Shown here: positions 1 to 7,335 of the stretch, piece after piece | Position numbering within the stretch: the first letter of the stretch is position 1 | Layout of the letters: every line of letters starts with the position of its first letter | Assembly (NCBI GenBank): GCA_015223015.1 | Contig: JADFWK010000104.1 | Span: forward strand, 1 to 8,149 | Direction: 5' to 3' | Source: Pseudomonadota bacterium | Lineage (GTDB): Bacteria; Desulfobacterota; DSM-4660; Desulfatiglandales; B25-G16 | DNA length: 8,149 nucleotides | Notes under the pieces: model-generated | Told to the model about the DNA's origin: nothing | Database searches by the model: none | The model's input: only the letters and a program-made list of their open reading frames with translations | Program-made: the position numbers and the translations under genes

Positions 1-109
1 CAACTGTTTGAGCCCTAAAGGCGAGTTTTGACATCGCCTGGAGGGAGCCTTAGATTTGTCAAGAAACGTTTTAGACTAAGAGAAAAGGGATTTCGGCAAC
101 AGCCTGTTA
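1..109 (+). repeat. Left arm of a long inverted repeat (dispersed element)
   Basis: This arm matches the reverse complement of 8124 down to about 8013. Over left positions 1-104 I count mismatches only at 44, 58 and 63, plus a 3-base TTC present only in the right copy (8028-8030). Similarity fades after position 104-109, so the inner edge lies there. The outer edge is beyond base 1. It holds a 6-bp stem (AGGCGA 19-24 with TCGCCT 34-39) and an AAACGTTT palindrome (64-71). There is no long open frame. The copies lie in opposite orientation around ordinary chromosomal genes, so a dispersed non-coding repeat, or the end of an insertion element lying outside the window, is more likely than a composite transposon. 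Confidence 0.9.
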
Positions 110-241
110 ATTACTTACTTTTCGCTGCAAATATTCAATAATCAGCCTGTTAAGATGTGAGCCCCTCATACCCCCTCCTACAAGAACCTCTTTGTGACAA
201 TCCTTTTAGAGGACCTATCAGGGCTCGACTGCAAGTATTCC

Positions 242-270
242 TTGAATGAAGATCCAATCCCGCATATAAT
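242..270 (+). promoter_or_regulatory. Sigma70-type promoter for the radical SAM-rng operon
   Basis: TTGAAT at 242-247 (4 of 6 consensus) is followed after exactly 17 bases by a perfect TATAAT at 265-270. Transcription would start near 277, leaving a leader of about 95 bases before the ATG at 373. It is the best promoter match I see upstream of the operon, and its spacing is ideal. Confidence 0.6.
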
Positions 271-361
271 TTTTATCATAAGGCATTTCTTTGTGGAATT
301 TTTTGGTTACATGACCTCTCATGTGGAGGAATTGCCTTGTATTTCGGTATCAGATGGTAAC

Positions 362-366
362 AAGGA
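362..366 (+). promoter_or_regulatory. Ribosome binding site choosing the start at 373
   Basis: AAGGA at 362-366 abuts an ATG at 367, which is too close, but lies 6 bases before the second in-frame ATG at 373. The later ATG is therefore the better start. An in-frame TAA at 358-360 excludes a longer protein. Confidence 0.6.
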
Positions 367-372
367 ATGGAT

Positions 373-2883
373 ATGTTTGACCAACCATGGTTTTCTAAAA
401 TAGTGCGGCCGAGCAGGTATCTGGGCGGGGAAATAAACTCTATAAAGAAAGACCCCCGTCAGGTCGAGGTCTCTATTGCCCTTGCCTTTCCTGATGTTTA
501 CGAAATAGGAATGTCCCACAGTGGCCTCAAGATACTCTATGGCATCCTAAACGCTCAGAGCTGGCTTGCAGGTGAAAGGGTGTTTGCCCCTTGGGTAGAT
601 TTAGAGATCGAGCTCAGAACCAGAAACATTCCCCTCACGTCTCTGGAATCAGGTAGGCCTCTGTCTGAGTTTGATATCGTAGGTTTTAGCTTGCAACATG
701 AACTCTGCTATACGAATATTTTATCCATGCTCGATCTTGCACATGTCCCCTTTTTGTCTGAGAAAAGGGGATCTGATGATCCCCTGATTATAGCGGGTGG
801 CCCTGCATGCTTTAATCCAGAGCCTGTAGCCAAGATTTTTGACGCCATGGTTGTCGGTGACGGGGAGGAAGCAGCACTTTCAATCTGCCGAACGGTGCGG
901 GAGTGGAAACGGGATGCAACAAAGAGCAAGGGTGAATTGTTGCGGGAACTTTCAAAACTAAGAGGTATCTACATTCCCTCTTTCTTTGAGGTTCAGTACG
1001 GTGCCCAGGGGCTTATCCGTTCGGTAAAGGCCTTGGAGAAGGGGTACACAGCTGTTGAGAAAGCTATTGTTCCTGACCTCAATTCCTACCCCTTTCCCTC
1101 GCAACAGATAGTTCCGTTTACCGAATTGGTTCACGATCGATTCACCATTGAGATTTCCAGGGGCTGTAGCCGTGGGTGTCGCTTCTGCCAGGCTGGTATG
1201 ATCTATAGACCGGTTAGAGAACGGCATCCTTTAGAGATTTTGCGCGCAGCGGAATCCGGCCTCAATGAGACAGGGTTTGAGGATCTATCCCTTCTCTCTC
1301 TCAGTTCGGGCGATTATAGCTGCATTATTCCTCTGTTAAAGGAGTTGATGGCGCGGATAGCTGATAGACATGTCGCAGTTAGTTTTTCCTCCTTAAGGAT
1401 GGATAGTGCTGTTTCTGAATTAATGAAAGAGATAAAAAAGGTCAGGAAAACGAGTTTTACGGTTGCACCTGAAGCAGGCAGTCAGAGGCTGAGAGATATT
1501 ATTAATAAGGGGCTGACGGAAGATCAGATCTTAGAAGCCGCGAGGCAGATTTATGAAGGGGGCTGGAACTTGATCAAGCTTTACTTTATGATAGGGCTTC
1601 CTTATGAGCAAGATAGTGATCTTATGGATATAGTTGAACTCGGTAAGAAAATCTCCAGACTGGCACCTCAGGGGAGAAAAAAGCAGGTCCTCAATGTCAG
1701 TGTTGCCTGCTTTGTTCCTAAGGCCCATACGCCTTTTCAATGGATGCCGCAGCTTGGACTTGGGGAGAGCAAACGAAGGATTAATCTTATAAGGGAAAGA
1801 CTTGCGGGCCGCAGAGTAAAGGTTAAATGGAACAAACCGGAGGCAAGCTGGCTGGAGGGGATTTTTTCGAGGGGTGATCGGAGATTAACAGAGGTGGTGG
1901 TTGAGGCCTGGAACAATGGCGCCCGTTTCGACAGCTGGAGTGAGCACCTTAACGTAGATATCTGGAGAAAGGCTTTCCAGAGCCACGGTCTTGATCCCGA
2001 TTTCTATCTTCTTCGCCACCGTGATCCTGATGAAATCATGCCATGGGACCACATCAAGCCTGGTGTGTGTAAGGAGTTCTTAGCACAAGAATGGCAAAAG
2101 GCTCTGGAGGGTGAAAAAACACCCGATTGCAGGGAGCGCTGTTCGAGCTGCGGCGCCTGTGATGATAGCGGCATTTCCCCGGTTCTATTTAATGGGTCTC
2201 ATTGGTTCGATGAGACAGTTGCTGCCCAGCCAAAACAATCCACGGGCGTCTTCAAAAGGTATCGGCTCCATTTCACAAAAGTTGAAAAGGCTCAATACCT
2301 GAGTCATTTAGAGCTCGCTCGGCTGTTTATCAGGGCGTTTGGGAGAGCTGGATTTGATTTGGTTTATTCTGGTGGGTATCATCCCATGCCCAAGGTTTCC
2401 TTTGCAACAGCTTTACCAGTGGGGATAGAAAGCCTGAGTGAGGTAATGGATATTCATGTCAAAGACAGTGAATACCCATCTCTTTCAACTGAACGGCTTA
2501 ATGGGGAACTGCCCTCTGGAATCAGGGTCCTGTTCACAGAAGAGGTGTCGATTGGGAGCCCCCCTCCTCAGATCAAAGAAAGCCATTTTCGTGTTACGAT
2601 AAACGGCTCTTTCAAAAAAGAGGATCTGGATAGGTTCTTGAAGCTCAACTCCTATGTAGCAGTCAAGAAGAACAGAAAAGGTGAGAGAACAGTTGACATT
2701 CGATCTCAGGTGAAAGAAATACGTCTGGTGTCCCCTGATGAGCTGGAATTAGTCGTAAGACACGGAAGGGGCCCGGAAATGAAGCCCACAGAGATTATCA
2801 AGGAGATATGTGCTTTGCCCGAGAACCAGGTAGCGGGAATGAAGATACTAAAAACAAAGGGTGTTTTTTATGAGGTCAGGTGA
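373..2883 (+). CDS. Radical SAM protein with C-terminal DUF2344 domain (TIGR03960-like fusion)
   Basis: Numbering is from the ATG at 367 (838 residues); the preferred start at 373 removes two. Residues about 35-250 form a B12-binding-like/UPF0004-type N-terminal region (FPDVYEIGMSHSGLKILYGI, GGPACFNPEPVA, VVGDGEEA). The radical SAM core follows, with CSRGCRFC giving Cys267, Cys271 and Cys274 for the 4Fe-4S cluster that cleaves S-adenosylmethionine. A TVAPEAGSQRLRDIINKG stretch lies at 365-382. A second cysteine cluster, CRERCSSCGAC (588-598), precedes the C-terminal DUF2344 domain (about 629-830; YLSHLELARLFIRAFGRAG, SGGYHPMPKVSFA). In many bacteria this family sits directly before rng, as here; some lineages split it into two genes. 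The substrate is unknown to me, and a role in RNA or ribosome modification is only suggested by its neighbour. Family call firm, function open. Confidence 0.93.
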   Translation: MFDQPWFSKIVRPSRYLGGEINSIKKDPRQVEVSIALAFPDVYEIGMSHSGLKILYGILNAQSWLAGERVFAPWVDLEIELRTRNIPLTSLESGRPLSEFDIVGFSLQHELCYTNILSMLDLAHVPFLSEKRGSDDPLIIAGGPACFNPEPVAKIFDAMVVGDGEEAALSICRTVREWKRDATKSKGELLRELSKLRGIYIPSFFEVQYGAQGLIRSVKALEKGYTAVEKAIVPDLNSYPFPSQQIVPFTELVHDRFTIEISRGCSRGCRFCQAGMIYRPVRERHPLEILRAAESGLNETGFEDLSLLSLSSGDYSCIIPLLKELMARIADRHVAVSFSSLRMDSAVSELMKEIKKVRKTSFTVAPEAGSQRLRDIINKGLTEDQILEAARQIYEGGWNLIKLYFMIGLPYEQDSDLMDIVELGKKISRLAPQGRKKQVLNVSVACFVPKAHTPFQWMPQLGLGESKRRINLIRERLAGRRVKVKWNKPEASWLEGIFSRGDRRLTEVVVEAWNNGARFDSWSEHLNVDIWRKAFQSHGLDPDFYLLRHRDPDEIMPWDHIKPGVCKEFLAQEWQKALEGEKTPDCRERCSSCGACDDSGISPVLFNGSHWFDETVAAQPKQSTGVFKRYRLHFTKVEKAQYLSHLELARLFIRAFGRAGFDLVYSGGYHPMPKVSFATALPVGIESLSEVMDIHVKDSEYPSLSTERLNGELPSGIRVLFTEEVSIGSPPPQIKESHFRVTINGSFKKEDLDRFLKLNSYVAVKKNRKGERTVDIRSQVKEIRLVSPDELELVVRHGRGPEMKPTEIIKEICALPENQVAGMKILKTKGVFYEVR

Positions 2884-4409
2884 TGACAAATGAACTGGTG
2901 ATTAATGCAAGGCCACATGAGACGAGGGTCGCCTTGGTGGAGAATGGTGTAGTTGTTGAACTCTATATCAATAGAGGCTCTGAACAGGAGCTCATGGGTA
3001 ATATCTATCTTGGCAGGGTGGTGCGGGTTTTACCAGGAATGCAGGCAGCTTTCGTAGATATAGGCATAGATAAGCCGGCCTTCTTATACGTAGCCGATGT
3101 GTACAATGACGCGCGCCACTGGGAGCAGGTTATGCTGCAAGAAGGGGATGAGGATAATAACTCAGAAGATGAGAGCCCCCTGCGGATGAGGCAGTTGAAA
3201 AATTTCGATATCAACATAGAGGGTCTCTTGCAAGAGGGGCAAGATATCATGGTTCAAGTCTCCAAGGAGCCCATTGGCACAAAAGGTGCCAGGATCACCT
3301 CTTACATAACCCTTGCTGGGCGCCACCTGGTGTTTATGCCAACCATTGACCACATTGGCGTTTCCCGGAAGATAGAAGGCGAGAAAGAAAGAACCCGGCT
3401 CAGAAAAATCATTCAGGAGTTACGGCCTTCCGGCGAGGGATTCATTGTGAGAACGGTAAGCGAGAGGGCACCCAAGGAGAAATTAAAATCGGAGATGGAG
3501 TTTTTGAACAGATTGTGGAAGACCGTTCAGAAAAGGAAAGAGTCCTCCTCTACCCCCAATCTTCTTCACAAGGAATTGACCATTACCCTCAGGGCTGTGC
3601 GGGATCTGTTTACCAAAGAGATTGACCGACTGGTAATCGACTCACGGGAGGAGTATCAAGCAATTATGGAATTTATAGAGAATTTTGTTCCGAGCCTCAA
3701 GTACTCTGTTGAACTCTATGAGGGGAGGGAACCTCTGTTTGATGCCTATGGTATTGAGATGGAGATAAGCAGGGCGTTAAACAAAAAGATCTGGCTAAAA
3801 TCTGGTGGATATATTGTTATTGAATCAACAGAGGCCCTAGCGACTATAGATGTTAATACCGGAAGCTATGTAGGGAAGAGAAACCTTGAGGAAACCATAG
3901 TAAAAACCAATCTCGAGGCGCTTAAGGAGATTGCCTATCAAATAAGATTCAGGAACATTGGGGGTCTGATTGTCATTGACTTCATAGATATGGACAGGGA
4001 ATCTGACAGGGAGAAGGTGTTTCTGGTCCTCAAGGAGGCATTGGAAAAGGATAGAGCAAAGACTACTGTCCTGAAGATGTCGGAATTAGGCCTGATTGAG
4101 ATGAGCAGGAAAAGGACACGGGAGAATATCAGTCTTTTTTTAACTGAGGCTTGTTTTTACTGCGATGGGAGGGGCAGGCTCAAGTCGTCAACGACTATCT
4201 GCTACGATATCTTCAGGGACCTGGAGAGAGAAACAGTCTCTGATGAGGGTGGCAAGGTCTATCTCTTAGTGAATCCTGAAATAGAAAGGGTTTTGAAAGA
4301 AGAAGAGAGATATTCTGTTATGGAATTAGAAAAAAAGATTAATAGGCGCATTATCATAATTGCAAAAGAAGATTTTCACTTCGAGCAGTATGAGATAAGT
4401 GTTCAATGA
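2883..4409 (+). CDS. rng: Ribonuclease G (RNase E/G family endoribonuclease)
   Basis: A single-strand-specific endoribonuclease that cuts AU-rich RNA near 5' ends and matures 16S rRNA. The ATG at 2883 shares one base with the upstream TGA (TGATG) and has GAGGT 6 bases before it; the GTG at 2880 is a worse start. Residue numbers count from that GTG (509 aa). The N-terminal part (VINARPHETRVALVENG, NIYLGRVVRVLPGMQAAFVDIG) leads into an S1 domain broken by an acidic insert at about 75-112. The 5'-sensor/RNase H-like region follows (SKEPIGTKGARIT at 128-140). Catalytic acidic motifs are DVNTGS (324-329) and IDFIDM (366-371). CFYC (425-428) is the zinc-link CxxC that joins dimers. The length is that of RNase G, without the long degradosome scaffold tail of RNase E. 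It is translationally coupled to the radical SAM gene. Confidence 0.96.
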   Translation: MTNELVINARPHETRVALVENGVVVELYINRGSEQELMGNIYLGRVVRVLPGMQAAFVDIGIDKPAFLYVADVYNDARHWEQVMLQEGDEDNNSEDESPLRMRQLKNFDINIEGLLQEGQDIMVQVSKEPIGTKGARITSYITLAGRHLVFMPTIDHIGVSRKIEGEKERTRLRKIIQELRPSGEGFIVRTVSERAPKEKLKSEMEFLNRLWKTVQKRKESSSTPNLLHKELTITLRAVRDLFTKEIDRLVIDSREEYQAIMEFIENFVPSLKYSVELYEGREPLFDAYGIEMEISRALNKKIWLKSGGYIVIESTEALATIDVNTGSYVGKRNLEETIVKTNLEALKEIAYQIRFRNIGGLIVIDFIDMDRESDREKVFLVLKEALEKDRAKTTVLKMSELGLIEMSRKRTRENISLFLTEACFYCDGRGRLKSSTTICYDIFRDLERETVSDEGGKVYLLVNPEIERVLKEEERYSVMELEKKINRRIIIIAKEDFHFEQYEISVQ

Positions 4410-4443
4410 TTGCTACTACTGAAAGCATCAAATAGTTTGCAAT

Positions 4444-4478
4444 GAGAAAAGACCTCATGCCCCTCTTAGAGGCTTCTC
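4444..4478. terminator. Possible bidirectional terminator between convergent genes
   Basis: The 103-base gap between the rng stop and the stop of the minus-strand operon contains GAGAA (4444-4448) pairing with TTCTC (4474-4478), and CCTC (4453-4456) with GAGG (4469-4472), separated by an uneven bulge. The smaller hairpin CCTCTTAGAGG (4462-4472) is an alternative. No strong U-tract follows on either strand, so the call rests mostly on position. Confidence 0.35.
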
Positions 4479-4512
4479 GGTTATGTCCAATGGAAACGAT
4501 AAAATGCTCCCC

Positions 4513-5784
4513 TTAGGATGACCCTTTGGCATATAAAGAAGGAATCAGTCTCAACGTTTCACTGTTGATCTCATCTACGATCCCCTGAAGCCATTTTGCA
4601 CCTATTGCTGTTTCACGGTTGTCTAATCCTTGGATAACCCCAAGGTAGTCCTTTCCTTTTTCATCCATGCCTTTGCGAATGATGTTTAAAAAATCGTCCA
4701 TTTTTTCCGGGTTACCCTCTTTGGCAGGGTACCCTCTCAACAATTCCTCAATGCTGGACCAGTGCTCAAAGAATTCCCTCCTGAGTTGCTGTGGCCTCTC
4801 TAAGGCACGATCTTTCATCACCTTTCTATATACCTCGATGGATTGAGGCATTCTGTCGGCAACCTCTTGTAACCGCTTTATTCTTTCGGCTACTACCATG
4901 TCTATCTTTTCCAGAGCACCTTCATAAAGGCCGGCCTCCATGGGATCAGGTCCAAAAAAGAGAGATCGAACATCACGGTACCATATCCTCAGGGCAATGA
5001 TATTGGCAATGTAGTTGATATTATTGGTGATAATCCTTTTTGCAGCATGATAGAGCCCCGGATAGAGAGGCTGCTGTTTTTTCAATGCGGACCCGGCAAA
5101 CAAGAGTCTATCTCCTTGAAGGTAATCTTTGCGATAGATGGTTCCAGCGGCAATAACCGTGCCATATCCGAGCCTCAGTGGCCCGACCAGTCCCCCCTGA
5201 CCCCCCAGGAAGATCGGTTTTTGATTGAGCATGACTCCCCGAGGAACATCACCGATGAGAGAGGGGGTGGCCTTATCCTGGTCTGATGTGTAGTTAAAAT
5301 GAATATATGAACTTCCGACCTCGCTATGATTTTTTCGGCTGGTGCCGCCAGCCATGAGACAGTCACAGAAATTGATAAGGCTTCCAAGTGTTACAAACGG
5401 AAAAAGGATGGTCTGTTTGAGGCCTACGCAATGGGCACCGTTGGCCTCCTCCTCAAACAGACACCCAGACCTAACATGGGCACCTAATCCGAACGTCACC
5501 TTTTTCAAGAATGTTGAATGTGAAAAGAACCCGCCCTTCAGTTTCACATGGGGGCCTAACTGGCAGTTTTCAACGGTTACCGGTCCCTCGTATCCGATTT
5601 CGCAATCGGCCATTATCAACGTAGCCGAACCGAAAATCTTACACCCTGAGTGGAGTACCACCCTTTGTCCTGATATGCGATCTACAGATACCTCTTCTCC
5701 TACCGTAATAGTGCTCGGATTGAAAATCCTTACCCCTTTCTTTATAAGCTGTTCCACCTTGGGATGATTCGTTGTGTTTTCCAT
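4513..5784 (-). CDS. GlmU-like left-handed beta-helix (hexapeptide repeat) protein, function unknown
   Basis: A 423-residue protein. Residues about 19-215 show hexapeptide-type strands typical of a left-handed beta-helix (ITVGEEVSV, VVLHSGCKIFGSATLI, CEIGYEGPVTVENCQLGPHVKL, VTFGLGAHVRSG, VGPLRLGYGTVIAAGTIYRKD). The stretch NHSEVGSSYIHFNY (152-165) recalls the acetyltransferase half of GlmU. The pyrophosphorylase domain of GlmU is absent, although relatives are often named UDP-N-acetylglucosamine pyrophosphorylase. Residues about 245-423 are mostly helical and charged, with no family I recognise. The ATG overlaps the rapZ stop by one base (TAATG), with only a weak AGAGAG ahead, so translation is probably coupled to rapZ. 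No signal peptide is seen. A sugar-nucleotide binding or acyltransferase role is inference. Confidence 0.8.
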   Translation of the reverse strand: MENTTNHPKVEQLIKKGVRIFNPSTITVGEEVSVDRISGQRVVLHSGCKIFGSATLIMADCEIGYEGPVTVENCQLGPHVKLKGGFFSHSTFLKKVTFGLGAHVRSGCLFEEEANGAHCVGLKQTILFPFVTLGSLINFCDCLMAGGTSRKNHSEVGSSYIHFNYTSDQDKATPSLIGDVPRGVMLNQKPIFLGGQGGLVGPLRLGYGTVIAAGTIYRKDYLQGDRLLFAGSALKKQQPLYPGLYHAAKRIITNNINYIANIIALRIWYRDVRSLFFGPDPMEAGLYEGALEKIDMVVAERIKRLQEVADRMPQSIEVYRKVMKDRALERPQQLRREFFEHWSSIEELLRGYPAKEGNPEKMDDFLNIIRKGMDEKGKDYLGVIQGLDNRETAIGAKWLQGIVDEINSETLRLIPSLYAKGSS

Positions 5785-6653
5785 TATCTCTCTAGCTCAA
5801 TATCTCGATGTGTTAAGGTGATAAAATCGGTTGTTTTCCCGAGTTCTTGAAAGACAGTCTCGGTAATGCTTACAGACCGGTGTCTCCCTGCGGTGCATCC
5901 AACGGCAATGGTCAGAGATGATTTCCCTTCTTTTTCATACAGGGGGATAAGAAAGGCAAGGAGGTCTAAATATTTTTTCAAGAAGACATGGGTCTCCTCC
6001 CACCGATCTATATATTCTTTGACACTCGGTGATGTGCCGTCAAGGTTTTTGAGTTCCGGTACAAAGTAAGGGTTGGGCAGACACCTGACATCAATAACAA
6101 GATCTGCGTCGTGGGGAATGCCATATTTGAACCCGAAGGAAAGAAGGTAGATCTTCATCCTTTTTGCAGGAACTGCCTTTAGCACATGGTTTAGGATAAT
6201 CTCCTTTAACTCGTGCACGTTGTAGTTGGAGGTATCAATAACGAGATCTGCGATCTCCCTCAGGTCTCTCAATTCCTTTCTCTCGGCTTCAATCCCTTGA
6301 AGAAGGTTCTTTTCCGCACTGAGTGGGTGCTTTCTTCGGGTCTGGCTGTATCTTCTCAACAGAGTCTCGGTAGAGGCCTCAAGAAAAAGGATTTCAAGGA
6401 GGTAGTCTTGTTCTCTGAGTTCGGCAAAAATCTCGGGATATCTTTCAATAAACTCTCTCTCCCTTAGATCCATGACCACAGCGAGTTTCGTTATTTCTGA
6501 TCCAGTCTCTGTCCTCAATTCCAAGAATTTGGGCAGGAGCACTACGGGCAGATTGTCTATGCAGAAGAAACCGGCATCTTCAAGGGCATTGATCGCCGTA
6601 GTTTTGCCTGATCCTGAAAGACCGGTGATAATGATAATCTTTATGTTTTTCAC
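5784..6653 (-). CDS. rapZ: RNase adapter protein RapZ (YvcJ family P-loop NTPase)
   Basis: A 289-residue protein of the usual family length. The P-loop GLSGSGKT is at 11-18, a Walker B-like VVMDLR at 59-64, and the C-terminal signature blocks are SFGFKYGIP (172-180), DVRCLPNPYF (188-197) and GCTAGRHRSV (252-261). In E. coli RapZ binds glucosamine-6-phosphate and the GlmZ/GlmY small RNAs and delivers GlmZ to RNase E; in Bacillus YvcJ hydrolyses nucleotides. The tail ends THRDIELER, which is less basic than the RNA-binding tail described for the E. coli protein. The start is GTG; the P-loop begins only ten residues in, so the start is sound. Shine-Dalgarno support is poor, and a hairpin sits just upstream. 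The usual ptsN/HPr neighbours are not in this window; the gene instead lies between tsaC and the beta-helix gene. Confidence 0.95.
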   Translation of the reverse strand: MKNIKIIIITGLSGSGKTTAINALEDAGFFCIDNLPVVLLPKFLELRTETGSEITKLAVVMDLREREFIERYPEIFAELREQDYLLEILFLEASTETLLRRYSQTRRKHPLSAEKNLLQGIEAERKELRDLREIADLVIDTSNYNVHELKEIILNHVLKAVPAKRMKIYLLSFGFKYGIPHDADLVIDVRCLPNPYFVPELKNLDGTSPSVKEYIDRWEETHVFLKKYLDLLAFLIPLYEKEGKSSLTIAVGCTAGRHRSVSITETVFQELGKTTDFITLTHRDIELER

Positions 6654-6659
6654 GTACCC

Positions 6660-6678
6660 AAAAGGTGCCTTACCTTTT
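6660..6678 (-). promoter_or_regulatory. Perfect hairpin in the tsaC-rapZ junction
   Basis: AAAAGGT (6660-6666) and ACCTTTT (6672-6678) are perfect 7-base complements around a 5-base loop. They fill the 25-base gap between the tsaC stop and the rapZ GTG. In the minus-strand transcript the purine-rich AAGG motifs that could serve as the rapZ ribosome site lie in the 5' stem and the loop, so the structure could limit or couple rapZ translation, or be a processing site. The plus strand shows a stem followed by TTTTTT, but no plus-strand gene reads into it. Confidence 0.5.
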
Positions 6679-7335
6679 TTAAGTAAGGGTGCCTATCCTC
6701 CTATAGATTCCGCTCTCAATAATCTCTTCCGCCTTTATTATTCCTTCCCTGACAATCACAGGCGGATCCACGGTTACATCAAGGATAGTGGAGGGATATT
6801 CTCCCTGTGTTGATCCTCCGTCCAGTATGAGATCTACGTCAGCACCGAGATATCCTAGCACTTGATCAGCCGTGGTGCAAGGAGGCATTCCGGAGATATT
6901 AGCGCTTGTTCCGGTGATGGGAACAGGGAGAGATTTTAACAAGGCATGAGCCACAGGATGACTGGAGATCCTGATACCCACCTTTCCTGTATCTGCTGTT
7001 AGGGTTGGCGGCAACAGAGGAGAGGATCGAAAAATCATGGTGAGCCCCCCGGGCCAGAATCTTTTCCCCATCCTTTTTGCTTGTGGCGGAACGGATTGCA
7101 CGTATTTTCTAAGTTCCCCTAAGGAAGAAACCAAGATAAGGATGGGCAGAGCAGAACCCCTTTTTTTTATCGTAAAGATCCTTGTAAGGGCCTGAGGATT
7201 GGTAGCATCTGCACCGAGGCCATAAAAGGATTCGGTGGGCAGGGCTACAATGCCTCCTTTTAAGAGGATTTTCTTTGCTTTCTGTATGCCTTGTCTTAAG
7301 GATTCTGGTGAATCGACTTTAACTACCTGGCTCAA
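6679..7335 (-). CDS. tsaC: L-threonylcarbamoyladenylate synthase (TsaC/Sua5/YrdC family)
   Basis: Makes threonylcarbamoyl-AMP from threonine, bicarbonate and ATP, the first step of the t6A37 modification of ANN-decoding tRNAs in the cytoplasm. The 218 residues fit a single YrdC domain without the extra Sua5 C-terminal domain. Motifs are [12 protein letters not shown] (33-44), IKKRG (56-60), FWPGGLTM (93-100), VGIRISSHP (119-127), TSANISG (143-149), LDGG (171-174), PSTILDVT (181-188) and VREG (195-198). The start is TTG at 7335, overlapping the purE stop by four bases (TTGA), with AGGGG 10 bases upstream. No ATG lies nearer, and the motif positions suit this start. The tsaD/tsaB/tsaE partners are not in the window. 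Confidence 0.95.
   Translation of the reverse strand: MSQVVKVDSPESLRQGIQKAKKILLKGGIVALPTESFYGLGADATNPQALTRIFTIKKRGSALPILILVSSLGELRKYVQSVPPQAKRMGKRFWPGGLTMIFRSSPLLPPTLTADTGKVGIRISSHPVAHALLKSLPVPITGTSANISGMPPCTTADQVLGYLGADVDLILDGGSTQGEYPSTILDVTVDPPVIVREGIIKAEEIIESGIYRRIGTLT

Larger units (their letters stand above)
110..366. other. Intergenic leader between the repeat and the radical SAM gene
   Basis: No convincing gene is seen here. The outer part (about 107-205) has a 32-codon minus-strand open frame that ends in TAA exactly at the repeat edge and reads like a protein C-terminus (VLVGGGMRGSHLNRLIIEYL). It could be a gene remnant or chance. An 11-base direct repeat, CAGCCTGTTAA, occurs at 100-110 and 143-153. 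The inner part carries the promoter at 242-270 and a short stem, CCTCT (315-319) with GGAGG (325-329, one G-U pair). The 69-codon plus-strand frame at 194-403 overlaps the downstream gene and lacks protein-like composition. Confidence 0.5.

Noticed and set aside
194..403. 69-codon plus-strand frame ahead of the radical SAM gene
   Set aside because: It overlaps the start of a certain gene, lacks a ribosome site, spans the promoter and does not resemble a known protein.
5342..5767. 141-codon plus-strand frame
   Set aside because: It lies wholly antisense to the beta-helix gene, whose hexapeptide pattern shows which strand is coding.
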